Notes: a model not told the origin generated them from the sequence alone. A DNA stretch of 37,149 bases from an uncultured Bacteroidota bacterium (GCA_902509675.1 CABWYN010000010.1:1-37149); one strand, 5' to 3'. Positions 8,960-18,190 are shown, numbered from the stretch's first letter. Made by a program: numbers and translations.

Positions 8960-11118
8960 TCTTTAATTATTTTATGAATTACTTCTTTAAAATTATTTAA
9001 AGAATTGATTTTTATTAAGTATGTACCTTTTGCAAATGATGAGATATCTAATGTGTATTCGATTGAATCATTGATGTCAACTCCAGTTATTTTTGTGCCT
9101 TTTAAATCAAATAATTGAACTCTATAATTAGAGTGTTTTGGAAAAATTAAATTTATACGTCCGTGTGATGGATTGGGATATAATCTTACCTTGAATTCAT
9201 TTTCATTTATTTGATTAAAATCACCATTTGAAAGTGATTCATCAATGTTAAAAACAAAAGATGTTAAAGAAAGTTCAGGCAAGGTTGTTATAAAATACCT
9301 GTCATAATAATTGATTTCTTGCGTTCCAAGGGATGTGAATTCTTCTGAATCGTTATTAGTAGTTAGAATTCGCTCTACCGAAATTGCACCAAGTGGAATA
9401 TCCATCGAAAAGTCTTTTTCTTCGCCCTCGTTAAAAACTTGTAGTATGATTTTGGTATTGTCTTCTGAAATAAAAGCACCTGTATATATTTGATTGTCAG
9501 AGGAAGTATTTGATTGTATCAGACTATACCCTTTTTTGATAAGATTTGTAAAATGTTTAAATGTATAATACCTCTTTGGTAAAATAATTTCACCTACTGG
9601 AGTCCAGGCAACTAGACTAGAATATCCATCATTGTCCGCCTGCTCATAAAATAGGTGCATCATATACGCTGTCATTCCACCTTCATTAAACCCTCTTAAC
9701 ATCCACTTTATATAATTTGCTGCATCAGTCATTGACTGATCTGTACTGTTTAAGTTAGCTGATTCGGTAACCCAAACAGGTTTGTCATTTGATGCAATTT
9801 TTAATGCATTCCAATTTGCATTGTGATTTGCGTCTGCGTAGGTGTGCGTTCCTACCACATCAACCGCATTTTCAACCGCGCTGTTATTAAACATGCTATT
9901 TATGTAGTTTGTAGCTGATGTTGAAGAGTTTTGAGATTCTACTCTAAAACACTCTGGGGAAATAATCTTAATGTTATCTAGCCCTGAATTTGACAACCTA
10001 GCATTTAAGTTTATTAATATACTTGATAATTCTGAGGGTGTAGTATTCATGGACTCGTATGAAACCTCATAATCAGGCTCATTTGTAGGTGAAATTGCAG
10101 TGACTTCAATTCCATACCTAGACTCCATACCATTTAAAAATGCAACAAGAAATTCACTAAATTCTGATTCTCCTCCACTAATCAGAGTACCTCCACCATT
10201 ATGTTGGCCGTTGGTTTTAAGCCAGGCTGGGGCGCTGTTACAGTTACCGATTACGTGATCAAATCCATTAACACTTAAGTTAAAAGCATTTTGTAAGGCT
10301 TCACCAATATATCTAGTTCTCCAACTATTTGGATCACTATCATATCTTGTCCAATCTAGTTGTGTTTCATCTAAGCTATAAGGATCATCATTATCATTTT
10401 CAGGCTCTAAGTCGTGATAAACAAAAAACCTAATCATGTTAACCTCAAGGTCATTAAAACAATATTGTTCAATCTGCTCTCTAAATGAGTCATTTAATAC
10501 ATAGAGATCCTCAGTTCTTCTTTTAATTCCCGCTCCAAAACCATCAATTGTTTGAAATTTAATGTCCGGATCAAAAGTAACCCTTTCACCTGGTGAGACA
10601 CTAACCTCATCCAAAAAGTAGGTTACATCAGATTGCATGTACCAAAACCTAACTCTATTGTTATCGCTAGAATTTTCAACAGTGAAGGTGTGGGTATATC
10701 TTTTCCATTGATTGGTTACCCAAATATTTTGACCCTGATAACTTCCAGACACGTCAGATTGAAAAACCAATTTCATCTGCCTAGAATCTGCTCCAGAAAT
10801 TTTAGCATAAAAAGTCACTGTATACTTTTGGCCTGCCAAAACTTGAAAAGGATATTCGCTTTTAGAGCTAACATGCCATCCGTTTGCCCCTAATGAATGT
10901 ACTTCGCACTTCAAAGCCTTTGTACTACCCTGAACCAAATTATCTGTTTCAATTGAGTATGTTGCATCCCCACCCTCATTAGCTTGATGGCTCCAATATT
11001 GAAATTCATTGTTTTCAATATCCTCTAAGAAACCATTAGCAAGTGGAAGTTGGTTCTGGGAGGCAAGTGAAAGTATAGAAACACTCCAAAAAAATAATAT
11101 CTTTTTTATCATCTTCAC
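8956..11118 (-). CDS. T9SS-secreted GH30 family glycoside hydrolase with N-terminal CBM
   Basis: The 720-residue protein has a signal peptide (about 1-20), a CBM4/9-like module (27-176, with 'QSDVSGSYQG' and 'YFLDEVSVS'), a GH30 (beta/alpha)8 catalytic domain plus side beta-sandwich (about 180-625), and a T9SS type A sorting domain (about 642-720, 'VRLYPNPSHGRINL'). The GH30 call rests on 'TIDGFGAGIKR', the acid/base Glu347 in 'SPTNEPDY' and the nucleophile Glu452 in 'PVWVTESANL'. GH30 enzymes are retaining and include xylanases, beta-xylosidases, beta-1,6-glucanases and beta-fucosidases; I cannot fix the subfamily. MIKKILF two codons downstream is an alternative start. It is the first enzyme gene after the SusD terminator hairpin and overlaps the next sulfatase by ATGA. 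It should act on the outer surface as the locus's backbone-cleaving enzyme. Confidence 0.92.
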   Translation of the reverse strand: MKMIKKILFFWSVSILSLASQNQLPLANGFLEDIENNEFQYWSHQANEGGDATYSIETDNLVQGSTKALKCEVHSLGANGWHVSSKSEYPFQVLAGQKYTVTFYAKISGADSRQMKLVFQSDVSGSYQGQNIWVTNQWKRYTHTFTVENSSDNNRVRFWYMQSDVTYFLDEVSVSPGERVTFDPDIKFQTIDGFGAGIKRRTEDLYVLNDSFREQIEQYCFNDLEVNMIRFFVYHDLEPENDNDDPYSLDETQLDWTRYDSDPNSWRTRYIGEALQNAFNLSVNGFDHVIGNCNSAPAWLKTNGQHNGGGTLISGGESEFSEFLVAFLNGMESRYGIEVTAISPTNEPDYEVSYESMNTTPSELSSILINLNARLSNSGLDNIKIISPECFRVESQNSSTSATNYINSMFNNSAVENAVDVVGTHTYADANHNANWNALKIASNDKPVWVTESANLNSTDQSMTDAANYIKWMLRGFNEGGMTAYMMHLFYEQADNDGYSSLVAWTPVGEIILPKRYYTFKHFTNLIKKGYSLIQSNTSSDNQIYTGAFISEDNTKIILQVFNEGEEKDFSMDIPLGAISVERILTTNNDSEEFTSLGTQEINYYDRYFITTLPELSLTSFVFNIDESLSNGDFNQINENEFKVRLYPNPSHGRINLIFPKHSNYRVQLFDLKGTKITGVDINDSIEYTLDISSFAKGTYLIKINSLNNFKEVIHKIIKE

Positions 11119-11134
11119 TAAGAATTACAAAAAA

Positions 11135-11169
11135 TTTAGCCCGTATATAATTTCAAAATACGGGCTAAA
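11135..11169 (-). terminator. Intrinsic terminator/attenuator between susD and GH30
   Basis: A perfect 12-bp inverted repeat (TTTAGCCCGTAT / ATACGGGCTAAA) with an 11-nt loop lies 7 nt after the susD stop codon. On the minus strand the stem is followed directly by TTTTTTG, giving the hairpin plus U-tract form of a rho-independent terminator. It stands in the middle of the PUL operon, with only about 16 nt between it and the GH30 start. No separate GH30 promoter matching the Bacteroidota consensus is visible. It therefore probably acts as a partial terminator that keeps susCD mRNA more abundant than the enzyme genes downstream. Confidence 0.82.
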
Positions 11170-11175
11170 CAAAAT

Positions 11176-12705
11176 TTAATCTAAATCTATTAATTCATTT
11201 GTGTTAATCTCTATCAAAGGAATTGGTAAAGACATCACTTGAGAAGGGTCTGTACTGAGTGTTAAATCAACAGACGGATTATGAATTGGATTATTATTGT
11301 GAAATAAAATTGTTCTGTTTAAAAAGTTGTCAAAACCTCTTCTTCTGTTGTTATGCGCATCTTCTCCTTCACCTAAAACCTCAAATCTGTACTCGTACAT
11401 AATTGCTTCTCTAAATTCTTCTTGTGTTCCAAAATAAGCACCTTGAGGACTCATTCCAACTCTGCTCAGTAACTCGGTTACAAAACCTAATTGTTGTCCG
11501 TTATCTAATTCGTTTGAAATTTCAGCTAACATAATCAATAGTTCACCATATCTGTATATTATTAAGTTTTGATCTCCATATTGATTACTGTGTTGTGTGT
11601 CTTTTTCGGTAAACTTAAAAAAGTACGGGTGAGCTTTAGAAAAATTAGGTCTATTAGGATTTGAGGGGTAAACTGTTACAGTATTACCATTATCCGCTCT
11701 TTGATAAGAGTGTAAATAAGTTCCTTCTAATCTGGGGTCATTTGGATAAACTGATTCGTGATGGTTATATACGTCCGCATGTACACGTAACCAGCCAAAA
11801 TGTTGTCCTAACTTATATTTCCAGGGGGTAAAATTTCTTCCCATTTGTGAGTTTGCTGCATCTTGACTTATTTGTAGTTCCCATATTGATTCAGAAGAGT
11901 TTTCATTGGTGTCAGTGAATAAACTTCCATAATCTGCAACTAAGCTATACTGACCGTAAACTTCAATAGCTTGCTCATAAGCTAGCTGCCAATAATCCAA
12001 TTCAGTAAATCCGTCTGCTCTTAAATCTGGATTTGTAGCCAATGTCATATATACTTTAGCTAATAACATATTTGCTGCATACTGCTTTGGGTATCCGATG
12101 CCGCTTGAGCCATTTATTAAAGTCAATGCCATCTGAGCATCAGCAATAATTTGAGCATAAACATCTTTAGACGAAGTAGTAGCTAAATGTAAATTTTCAT
12201 TGTTTGGAAGAGACAGCCAAAGCGGTACATCTCCCCAAAGCCTCGTTAATGAAAAATATGACCATGCTCTCACAAAATATGCCTGACCGGCTATGTCATT
12301 AAATCCAGATTCGTCTGAAGTTGTCGGTTCATTCACAGTTACAATGTTGTGTATTGCGCCATTACATCGAGCTATGGCAGAATATACTCCGCCCCACATA
12401 GCCTCTGTGTCTGCATCATAAGTGGGTTTTAAGGAGAATAGATTAGCGTTATTTATATTATTTACATTATTTCCGCCGTTTTTACCTGCGGTAAATAAAC
12501 CTGAAAATCCATTGATAGCAAATATTCTTCTTTCCTGGGCATTGTAGCTAGTTAGGGCTTGATATATACCATCAAGCGCTCCCTTAGCTACACTTATATC
12601 TGAATATACCGCGTTAGAGTCTAAAAATATTGGGTCTTCGTCTAAATCACAGGAAGTGACAAAAAAACCAATTATTGATAATAATATTATTTTAAAATTT
12701 TTCAT
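11176..12705 (-). CDS. susD: SusD/RagB-family outer-membrane glycan-binding lipoprotein
   Basis: The 509-residue protein has a lipoprotein signal with lipobox 'FVTSC' (Cys19). The acidic residues that follow (DLDEDP) resemble lipoprotein export signals described for flavobacteria, consistent with display on the cell surface. The SusD fold is shown by the N-terminal TPR-like region ('AVYSDISVAKGALDGIYQAL', 'GQAYFVRAWSYFSLTRLWGDVPL') and the C-terminal RagB region ('YRYGELLIMLAEI', 'RRRGFDNFL'). It caps the SusC barrel and hands oligosaccharides to it. It lies 29 nt downstream of susC and 7 nt upstream of a terminator hairpin. Family assignment is secure; the glycan is unknown. Confidence 0.96.
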   Translation of the reverse strand: MKNFKIILLSIIGFFVTSCDLDEDPIFLDSNAVYSDISVAKGALDGIYQALTSYNAQERRIFAINGFSGLFTAGKNGGNNVNNINNANLFSLKPTYDADTEAMWGGVYSAIARCNGAIHNIVTVNEPTTSDESGFNDIAGQAYFVRAWSYFSLTRLWGDVPLWLSLPNNENLHLATTSSKDVYAQIIADAQMALTLINGSSGIGYPKQYAANMLLAKVYMTLATNPDLRADGFTELDYWQLAYEQAIEVYGQYSLVADYGSLFTDTNENSSESIWELQISQDAANSQMGRNFTPWKYKLGQHFGWLRVHADVYNHHESVYPNDPRLEGTYLHSYQRADNGNTVTVYPSNPNRPNFSKAHPYFFKFTEKDTQHSNQYGDQNLIIYRYGELLIMLAEISNELDNGQQLGFVTELLSRVGMSPQGAYFGTQEEFREAIMYEYRFEVLGEGEDAHNNRRRGFDNFLNRTILFHNNNPIHNPSVDLTLSTDPSQVMSLPIPLIEINTNELIDLD

Positions 12706-12734
12706 ATTTAAAGAATTTAGTTTTTTAATTTTTT

Positions 12735-15700
12735 TTAAAACCCAACATTAAGTCCTACAACAAAAGTTCTTGCATTTGCTCTTCCATTCCAATCCACTCC
12801 ATTTATAAGGCCGTTATATAAAAAGCTTGAAATTTCGGGATCGTATCCACTATAGTTTGTCCAAGTTATCAGATTTTGTCCTGCAATAAATAATTTTAAA
12901 TTACTTATTGAGTCTATATTGTTAACATCAAAGTCGTATGCAATCGTTAAATTACTCAACCTCAAATAACTTCCGTCCTCAATGATTCTGTCAGTCATAG
13001 CTGGTTGGCCATTTGTGGAATATCCAATCCTGGGATAAACATTTGTTTGAGCATCAGGTCTCCATGCATTAAAATACGCATCAGGTGCAATATTCAAATA
13101 GGTTAATCCTTCAGCATTATTTAATTGTAATAAATTTCCGTTTGCTATGTCATTACCATAAACTCCGTTAAAAAGAATATTGGCTGAAAGCCTCTTGTAA
13201 GTTAAATTAAAATTAAAGCCATATATAAAATCTGGATTTGGATTTCCTATAAATGTTCTATCGCTTAGGTCAATAATTCCATCTCCATTTTGATCAATAA
13301 TCTTTACATCACCAGGCGCCGCAAGGTTTCCAAAAACTTCTGGAAGGGCGTCTCCAGTTTGATAAATCCCGTCAGTTTCCAATCCATAAAATAAACTTGT
13401 TTCTTCACCTTCAACAAATACGTTGGCGGGGTATCTAAATAAATTACTTCTTGTTACTTCTGAACCAAAATAAAATCTTCTTTCCTCAGCAATTCCATCA
13501 ACATAAAACTCGTCCAACGGCTGAGAAGAAAGATCTGTGATTTTGGTTTTATTAATTCCTATGTTTCCTCCAAATGACAGAGTCAAATCCTGATTAGAAA
13601 TTAGGTCTGTGTTTAATGAAAGCTCAATACCTTTATTGGTGATTTCGCCTTTGTTAACCAAAATACTTTGAAACCCAGAAGACGTTGGAATACTAGCTCT
13701 TTGAAGTAAATCTTTGGTAGTCTTTTCATAAACATCAAGAGTTCCTGTGATTTTTTGATTCTTTGTGGCAAAGTCAGCACCGAAATTTAATTGCTCTGTT
13801 GTTTCCCAAGTCAAATCTGGGTTTGCTACATTCTGCAGTGCAATTGGAACATTTGTGCCTCCATCGGCATTTCCATAAAGATTAGCTGAGGCTCCATAAT
13901 TTGAAAGAGTTCCATACGATCCTATTCCGTGATTTCCTATTTGACCCCAACCACCTCTTAGCTTAAGTTCTTCAAATAATTTTAGGTCATTATTTTGATG
14001 AACATTCCATGCTAGAGCAAAGGATGGGAAAAAACCATACCTATTATTTTGTGCAAACTTTGAAACACCGTCTCTTCTAAAAGTAGCTGTTAAAATATAT
14101 GTGTTATCATATGTGTAATTAACCCTTCCAAGTAGAGAAAAAATTTGTTGATCACCCTTTATAAAAGTTAGAGGTCTGGTTACAACTTGACCAAAGGCTG
14201 GATTTTGAGTTGTAAACTGAGTAGTGACAAAATCCTCAACTGCATAAATATTATTATTAACTTTTCTAACATCATAAGTCACCCCTAAAACACTATTAAT
14301 TCGGTGTTTTCTTTTTAGTGTTCTGTTAAACCTTAAAAAGTTGTTTACCTGAAATGAGGAATTATTAAGACCTGTGATTTGCAGAGAGCCATTGGCATTA
14401 TTTCCTTGCCATGTAGTTGTTCCAAAAAATCTTCTTCTTTCTTTTGTCCTAATATTTCCACCAATTTTTACCTGATATCTAAGGCCTTGGACGGGCAATT
14501 TATATGTTAGTGCAAGATTTCCAATATATCTACTTTCCTTTGAAATATCTTCAAAATCATTAATCCATGAATAGGGGTTAGAAATATCTAAATCTTCACC
14601 AAAGTCTTCAAATTCTTCGGTAATTATGGGTCTAAATGAAATAACCTGTTTGATAAAACTCTGATTTGAACCCCCTAATAAATCTCCGCTTTCTGCAAAA
14701 TTAGTAGAGCTCAAATATCCACTCATTCTGGCCTCTAAAATTAACTTGTCATTTAGATCTTGATTAAAATTGATTCTCATATCTCCACTTTTAAACGACG
14801 AGGTGGGAACAATTCCCTGCTGATCATCAAATCCGGCAGATATATAATAATTTCCGTTGTCCGTTCCTCCTGAAACCGAGCCTCCAACTTTTCTGCTTAT
14901 GCCACTTCTGTAAATCTCATCTTGCCAGTGATAGGATTGAGCTGGTGTTTCTAAAACTGTTCCGTCTTCATCAATACTATAAATAGCATAATCATCGTCA
15001 ATAAAAAATCTAGGGTTAAGACCGTTTCCAGCATTTACTTCATTTACATAAGCCGCATAACCATAGGGGTCAAGAACATCATATTTCTTTGAAATGACAC
15101 GAACAGAGGTATTCGAAAATGCTTCTATATTCACTTTACCACTCTTACCTTTTTTTGTTGTTATAACCACAACACCGTTTGCGCCCCTAGATCCGTAAAT
15201 GGCAGTGGCAGATGCATCTTTTAAAACCTGAATACTCTCAATATCTCTGGGGTTGATTCCATTTAATCCGTTTTGACTTTCTTGTCCAATATTACCAACG
15301 CCGGCAGGCAATACATCTTCACCAGCAGAGGAAATAATTACGCCATCTACCACATACAAAGGTTCATTATTACCCCTTAAACTATTTGTTCCTCTAATTT
15401 TTACACTAATCCCAGACCCCGGATTTCCTCCGTTTTGTACCACTTGCACACCTGCTGCTCTTCCCTGAAGCAATTGATCTATAGAGTTAGACTGGTTTGC
15501 AACTTCTTCTTCAACTTTCACAGATGATAAAGATCCTGTAAGATCCTTTTTTAGTACAGATCCATATCCTATAACCACAACTTCCTCTAGTTGCTCTAGG
15601 TCTGGAAGCATCATTATACTCATTGTTTCTGTAGAGGAAACATCCGCTTCCTGGGTTGAATAGCCTAGGTATGAGAAAATTAACACTTTAGGCTTATCTG

Positions 15701-15884
15701 ACGGAATTGTTATAGAATAATTTCCGTCAAAATCACTAAGCGCACCAATGTTTGAATTTTCAACTGTGATATTTACACCAACTAGCGGTATATTATTTTC
15801 ATCGTTAACGGTTCCCGAAATCGTTTTCGTCTGTGTAAAAGCGAAAATTGGAAACAAAACAAATACTAAAAGTAGTTTTTTCAT
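12735..15884 (-). CDS. susC: SusC/RagA-family TonB-dependent outer-membrane glycan transporter
   Basis: The 1,049-residue protein has a signal peptide (about 1-17), a CarboxypepD_reg-like domain ('ISGTVNDENNIPLVGVNITV'), the SusC-type plug ('VVVIGYGSVLKKDLTGS', 'LRGNNEPLYVVDGV', 'IESIQVLKDASATAIYGSRG') and a 22-strand barrel ending in a C-terminal aromatic ('VVGLNVGF'). It imports oligosaccharides with TonB energy, in complex with SusD. There is no N-terminal STN signalling domain, so regulation through an ECF sigma/anti-sigma pair is unlikely. It is the first gene of the PUL operon, with its own promoter in the divergent 253-nt intergenic region. Confidence 0.97.
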   Translation of the reverse strand: MKKLLLVFVLFPIFAFTQTKTISGTVNDENNIPLVGVNITVENSNIGALSDFDGNYSITIPSDKPKVLIFSYLGYSTQEADVSSTETMSIMMLPDLEQLEEVVVIGYGSVLKKDLTGSLSSVKVEEEVANQSNSIDQLLQGRAAGVQVVQNGGNPGSGISVKIRGTNSLRGNNEPLYVVDGVIISSAGEDVLPAGVGNIGQESQNGLNGINPRDIESIQVLKDASATAIYGSRGANGVVVITTKKGKSGKVNIEAFSNTSVRVISKKYDVLDPYGYAAYVNEVNAGNGLNPRFFIDDDYAIYSIDEDGTVLETPAQSYHWQDEIYRSGISRKVGGSVSGGTDNGNYYISAGFDDQQGIVPTSSFKSGDMRINFNQDLNDKLILEARMSGYLSSTNFAESGDLLGGSNQSFIKQVISFRPIITEEFEDFGEDLDISNPYSWINDFEDISKESRYIGNLALTYKLPVQGLRYQVKIGGNIRTKERRRFFGTTTWQGNNANGSLQITGLNNSSFQVNNFLRFNRTLKRKHRINSVLGVTYDVRKVNNNIYAVEDFVTTQFTTQNPAFGQVVTRPLTFIKGDQQIFSLLGRVNYTYDNTYILTATFRRDGVSKFAQNNRYGFFPSFALAWNVHQNNDLKLFEELKLRGGWGQIGNHGIGSYGTLSNYGASANLYGNADGGTNVPIALQNVANPDLTWETTEQLNFGADFATKNQKITGTLDVYEKTTKDLLQRASIPTSSGFQSILVNKGEITNKGIELSLNTDLISNQDLTLSFGGNIGINKTKITDLSSQPLDEFYVDGIAEERRFYFGSEVTRSNLFRYPANVFVEGEETSLFYGLETDGIYQTGDALPEVFGNLAAPGDVKIIDQNGDGIIDLSDRTFIGNPNPDFIYGFNFNLTYKRLSANILFNGVYGNDIANGNLLQLNNAEGLTYLNIAPDAYFNAWRPDAQTNVYPRIGYSTNGQPAMTDRIIEDGSYLRLSNLTIAYDFDVNNIDSISNLKLFIAGQNLITWTNYSGYDPEISSFLYNGLINGVDWNGRANARTFVVGLNVGF

Positions 15885-15983
15885 GAATAGTTAGTTTCAA
15901 ATTATTAAAAAACTAAATATAGCACTCTATCATCTTTTTTAAAACAAATTTGTAAAAAATGAACGTTGTTTTTAGTAGAACCT

Positions 15984-16018
15984 CAAAACTAATAGAAAAT
16001 CATTAGTAAATTCTCAAA
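15984..16018 (-). promoter_or_regulatory. Predicted Bacteroidota promoter for the susC operon, with ~95-nt leader
   Basis: On the minus strand TAGTTTTG (15991-15984) matches the Bacteroidota -7 element TAnnTTTG exactly. TTTG (16018-16015) lies 23 nt upstream as the -33 element. Transcription would start near 15979, giving an untranslated leader of about 95 nt before the susC ATG at 15884. The leader holds a small perfect palindrome, ACAAATTTGT (15944-15953), whose meaning is unclear. The rest of the 253-nt divergent region (15885-16137) shows no open frame or RNA gene that I can recognise. Confidence 0.6.
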
Positions 16019-16090
16019 ATTGAAGCTTAAAAATATACTTTTAAAAAATATTTGATAAATTTTATTTGTCATTAAACTCTACATGTTTTT

Positions 16091-16123
16091 TTTGCTATGT
16101 GTGCATAGTATTTAATATATTTG
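16091..16123 (+). promoter_or_regulatory. Predicted Bacteroidota promoter for the divergent T9SS gene
   Basis: TTTG at 16091-16094 and TATATTTG at 16116-16123 (exact TAnnTTTG) are separated by 21 nt, a consensus arrangement. The start site would lie near 16128, only about 10 nt before the ATG at 16138. This decides the start of the downstream gene, because the ORF-track start at 16066 lies upstream of the promoter and would not be transcribed from it. Confidence 0.65.
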
Positions 16124-16137
16124 TGAAAAATCTGAAA

Positions 16138-17421
16138 ATGAAAAATTTTATTTCCCTGCTAATTCTTTTTTGCGTAGCTTCTATTAATGCTCAAATCTTA
16201 CTACCTGTAGATTTTGAAAATGACCAAGTCCTAATTGAAGATATAGTTAATTTTGACGGAGGAACGGGCTCTGTCGTTTCTAATCCTCAAATTGACGATA
16301 ACAACCCTAGCGAGCAAGTGGGTGTTATAACCAGAGAGGGGGGGGAAATCTGGGCGGGTAGCTATATCGAGCTTGATAATTATTTAGATTTTTCTACAAA
16401 TACTCATATTTCAATGAGTGTTTATACTCCAATTTCTGGGCTAACAGTTAAATTTAAATTAGAAGGAGATAATGGCGCACAAACCGAGCGTGATGCTTAT
16501 TCAACCCAGTCAAATGATTGGGAAACTCTTACTTGGAGTTTTGCAGGAGAACCCTCAAACACTTATAATAAACTTGTTTTGATGTTTGATTTTGGTAATG
16601 TTGGTGATGGTGGTGAAAATTCAACCTTTTACTTTGACAATATTAATTCTTTTGACCCGTCTGGGGGCCTAAATCAAATTGATTTGCCAGTTACCTTTGA
16701 AGATCCAGAAGTTTACTATACGGTAATTGACTTTGAAGGCAATGGGCCATCAACAATTGTTGAAGAAGGGGGTAATCACTATGTTCAGGTTATAAAAAAC
16801 GATGAGTCTGGCACCTCTGCTGGAGTAACAATTGGAACCGAAGAAGGATTTGCAACTAATATCCCAGTTACAAGTAGTGATACCAAAATGTATGCTCACG
16901 TTTATGTGGAGGGAACCACACAAATTGGTATACCTGTTCGGTTTAAGATTGAAAACTCTAATGACCCAACTCAATCTGTAGAAACTGAAGTATTTACATC
17001 TGTTGCGGGTGAATGGGAGGTTTTAGAATTTGATTTTAGCAATGAAGCATCTGGGACAGCCGCACTAAACACAAGTTATCCATTTAACATGGCTTCAATA
17101 TTTTTTAATTTTGGTACCACAGGCGATAATGAAACTATTTATCGACTTGATAATATATCCTTTGGATCGCCAATATCTTTAAGTATCAATGATAATATTT
17201 CTACATCTTACAGGCTTTATCCTAATCCAGTTGTTGACAAAATAAATATAATTGGAATTGACGGAACAGAAAGAGTTACCGTTACAGATATTTTAGGAAA
17301 AGAACTGTTTAAAGGTCTAGGGATTCAAGAAATAAACTTATCAAATTATGGCAAGGGCAGTTATTTCATAACCTTATCCAAGGAGAATAAAAGCCATACA
17401 TTTAAGATTATTAAAAAATAA
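16138..17421 (+). CDS. T9SS-secreted protein with two tandem beta-sandwich domains; candidate surface glycan-binding protein
   Basis: I start this gene at the ATG at 16138, not the track's 16066: MKNFISLLILFCVASINAQ is a normal signal peptide and the promoter lies between the two starts. The 427-residue product has two related domains of about 160 residues. Each opens with 'LPV-FE' ('LLPVDFEND', 'DLPVTFEDPE') and closes with a '(Y/R)(F/L)DNI' strand. A T9SS type A sorting domain follows ('YRLYPNPVVDKINI', ending 'HTFKIIKK'). No catalytic motif is visible. The domains resemble non-catalytic modules found beside flavobacterial glycanases. It is divergent from susC. As no SusE/SusF-like lipoprotein is present in the locus, it may play the accessory glycan-binding role; this is inference. 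Confidence 0.85.
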   Translation: MKNFISLLILFCVASINAQILLPVDFENDQVLIEDIVNFDGGTGSVVSNPQIDDNNPSEQVGVITREGGEIWAGSYIELDNYLDFSTNTHISMSVYTPISGLTVKFKLEGDNGAQTERDAYSTQSNDWETLTWSFAGEPSNTYNKLVLMFDFGNVGDGGENSTFYFDNINSFDPSGGLNQIDLPVTFEDPEVYYTVIDFEGNGPSTIVEEGGNHYVQVIKNDESGTSAGVTIGTEEGFATNIPVTSSDTKMYAHVYVEGTTQIGIPVRFKIENSNDPTQSVETEVFTSVAGEWEVLEFDFSNEASGTAALNTSYPFNMASIFFNFGTTGDNETIYRLDNISFGSPISLSINDNISTSYRLYPNPVVDKINIIGIDGTERVTVTDILGKELFKGLGIQEINLSNYGKGSYFITLSKENKSHTFKIIKK

Positions 17422-17425
17422 TTTG

Positions 17426-17605
17426 ATGCGTAATTTTTGGAATCCAAATAATTATGATAAGTTATTTAATCTTGCTGTTTTTTTGATTATTCTGGGCGGG
17501 ATACTTTCTATTATCGAATTACTAACTGAAAATAGTGGTTCAATATTTATGTCAGGAGTTGTTCTACTTGTTTTACTGGCTATTTTTAAATCTCGATTTA
17601 GCTAA
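17426..17605 (+). CDS. Small two-helix membrane protein, unknown function
   Basis: The track's first codon is TTG at 17423. The ATG one codon later (17426) gives MRNFWNPNNYDKLF and is the simpler start, 4 nt after the preceding stop. The 59-residue product has two hydrophobic segments ('LFNLAVFLIILGGILSII' and 'IFMSGVVLLVLLAIF') joined by a short polar loop, which suggests a small inner-membrane hairpin protein. I do not recognise the family. It follows the T9SS gene closely and could be co-transcribed. Its stop lies 1 nt from the convergent DUF2179 gene. Confidence 0.6.
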   Translation: MRNFWNPNNYDKLFNLAVFLIILGGILSIIELLTENSGSIFMSGVVLLVLLAIFKSRFS

Positions 17606-17606
17606 A

Positions 17607-18104
17607 TTATTTTCTAAGTGAAGTTGGATTCGCTAAATCAGTCGTTACATAAGCGTCTGGGTTTACTGATCTTATTATTGATAGGACTTTACTAAGCTTT
17701 CTTCTAGGTACAATACACCACGAAATTATAACAGCGCCGTCTCTACCTTTTGCTTTAATGTCGGTAACCATAAATCCCCTTTCTCTAAGAGGCTTACTAA
17801 TATTAGCTGATTTAGACGGAGTAAAGACCCTAACCACAGCACTTCCAAGGCCAATAAATTTTTCTAATTGTATCCCTAAAAGAGTACCTCCTGCAAAACC
17901 AAATGCATAGGCGGCAATTAAAAACGGATCGTTAATGTCTTTGATTACTTGGGAAACCGCAAGGATCCAAATTGCTGACTCAATTAATCCTATGAATGCT
18001 CCAAGTACAGGTTTTTTTGTTACCACTAACGCCCTAACCGTGGTTAAAGATTGGTCAATAAGTCTAAGGACAAAAATTAATAACGCAGATAAAAAAAGAT
18101 TCAT
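17607..18104 (-). CDS. DUF2179/DUF5698 (UPF0316-type) membrane protein
   Basis: A 165-residue protein with three hydrophobic segments in its first ~90 residues ('LFLSALLIFVLRLIDQSL', 'VLGAFIGLIESAIWILAVS', 'FLIAAYAFGFAGGTLLGIQLE'). The motif 'RLIDQSLTTVRALVV' is typical of the DUF5698/UPF0316 N-terminal domain. The soluble C-terminal half ('RGFMVTDIKAKGRDGAV', 'IRSVNPDAYVTT') matches the DUF2179 small cytosolic domain seen in YitT-like and UPF0316 proteins. The molecular function is not known. It is transcribed alone and is divergent from the GNAT gene. Confidence 0.85.
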   Translation of the reverse strand: MNLFLSALLIFVLRLIDQSLTTVRALVVTKKPVLGAFIGLIESAIWILAVSQVIKDINDPFLIAAYAFGFAGGTLLGIQLEKFIGLGSAVVRVFTPSKSANISKPLRERGFMVTDIKAKGRDGAVIISWCIVPRRKLSKVLSIIRSVNPDAYVTTDLANPTSLRK

Positions 18105-18163
18105 TTTTTAAATTTCTAAATTGTATTATCTAAAATTAGATGATTTTATAAAGCTTTTAATTT

Positions 18164-18171
18164 TAAATTTG
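18164..18171 (+). promoter_or_regulatory. Predicted -7 element for the GNAT-MATE pair
   Basis: TAAATTTG is an exact match to TAnnTTTG, 19 nt before the GNAT start codon, giving a leader of about 15 nt. No clear TTG -33 element is present at the usual distance, so this is a half-supported promoter. Confidence 0.4.
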
Positions 18172-18190
18172 TTTTTTTATTCACTTAGTT

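Noticed and set aside
16066-16137. N-terminal extension of the T9SS gene
   Set aside because: The consensus promoter (16091-16123) lies within it and the signal peptide begins at 16138.
17596-17607. Palindrome ATTTAGCTAAAT at the convergent stop codons
   Set aside because: It has no loop and no U-tract and is AT-rich, so it is as likely to be chance plus stop-codon sequence as a terminator.
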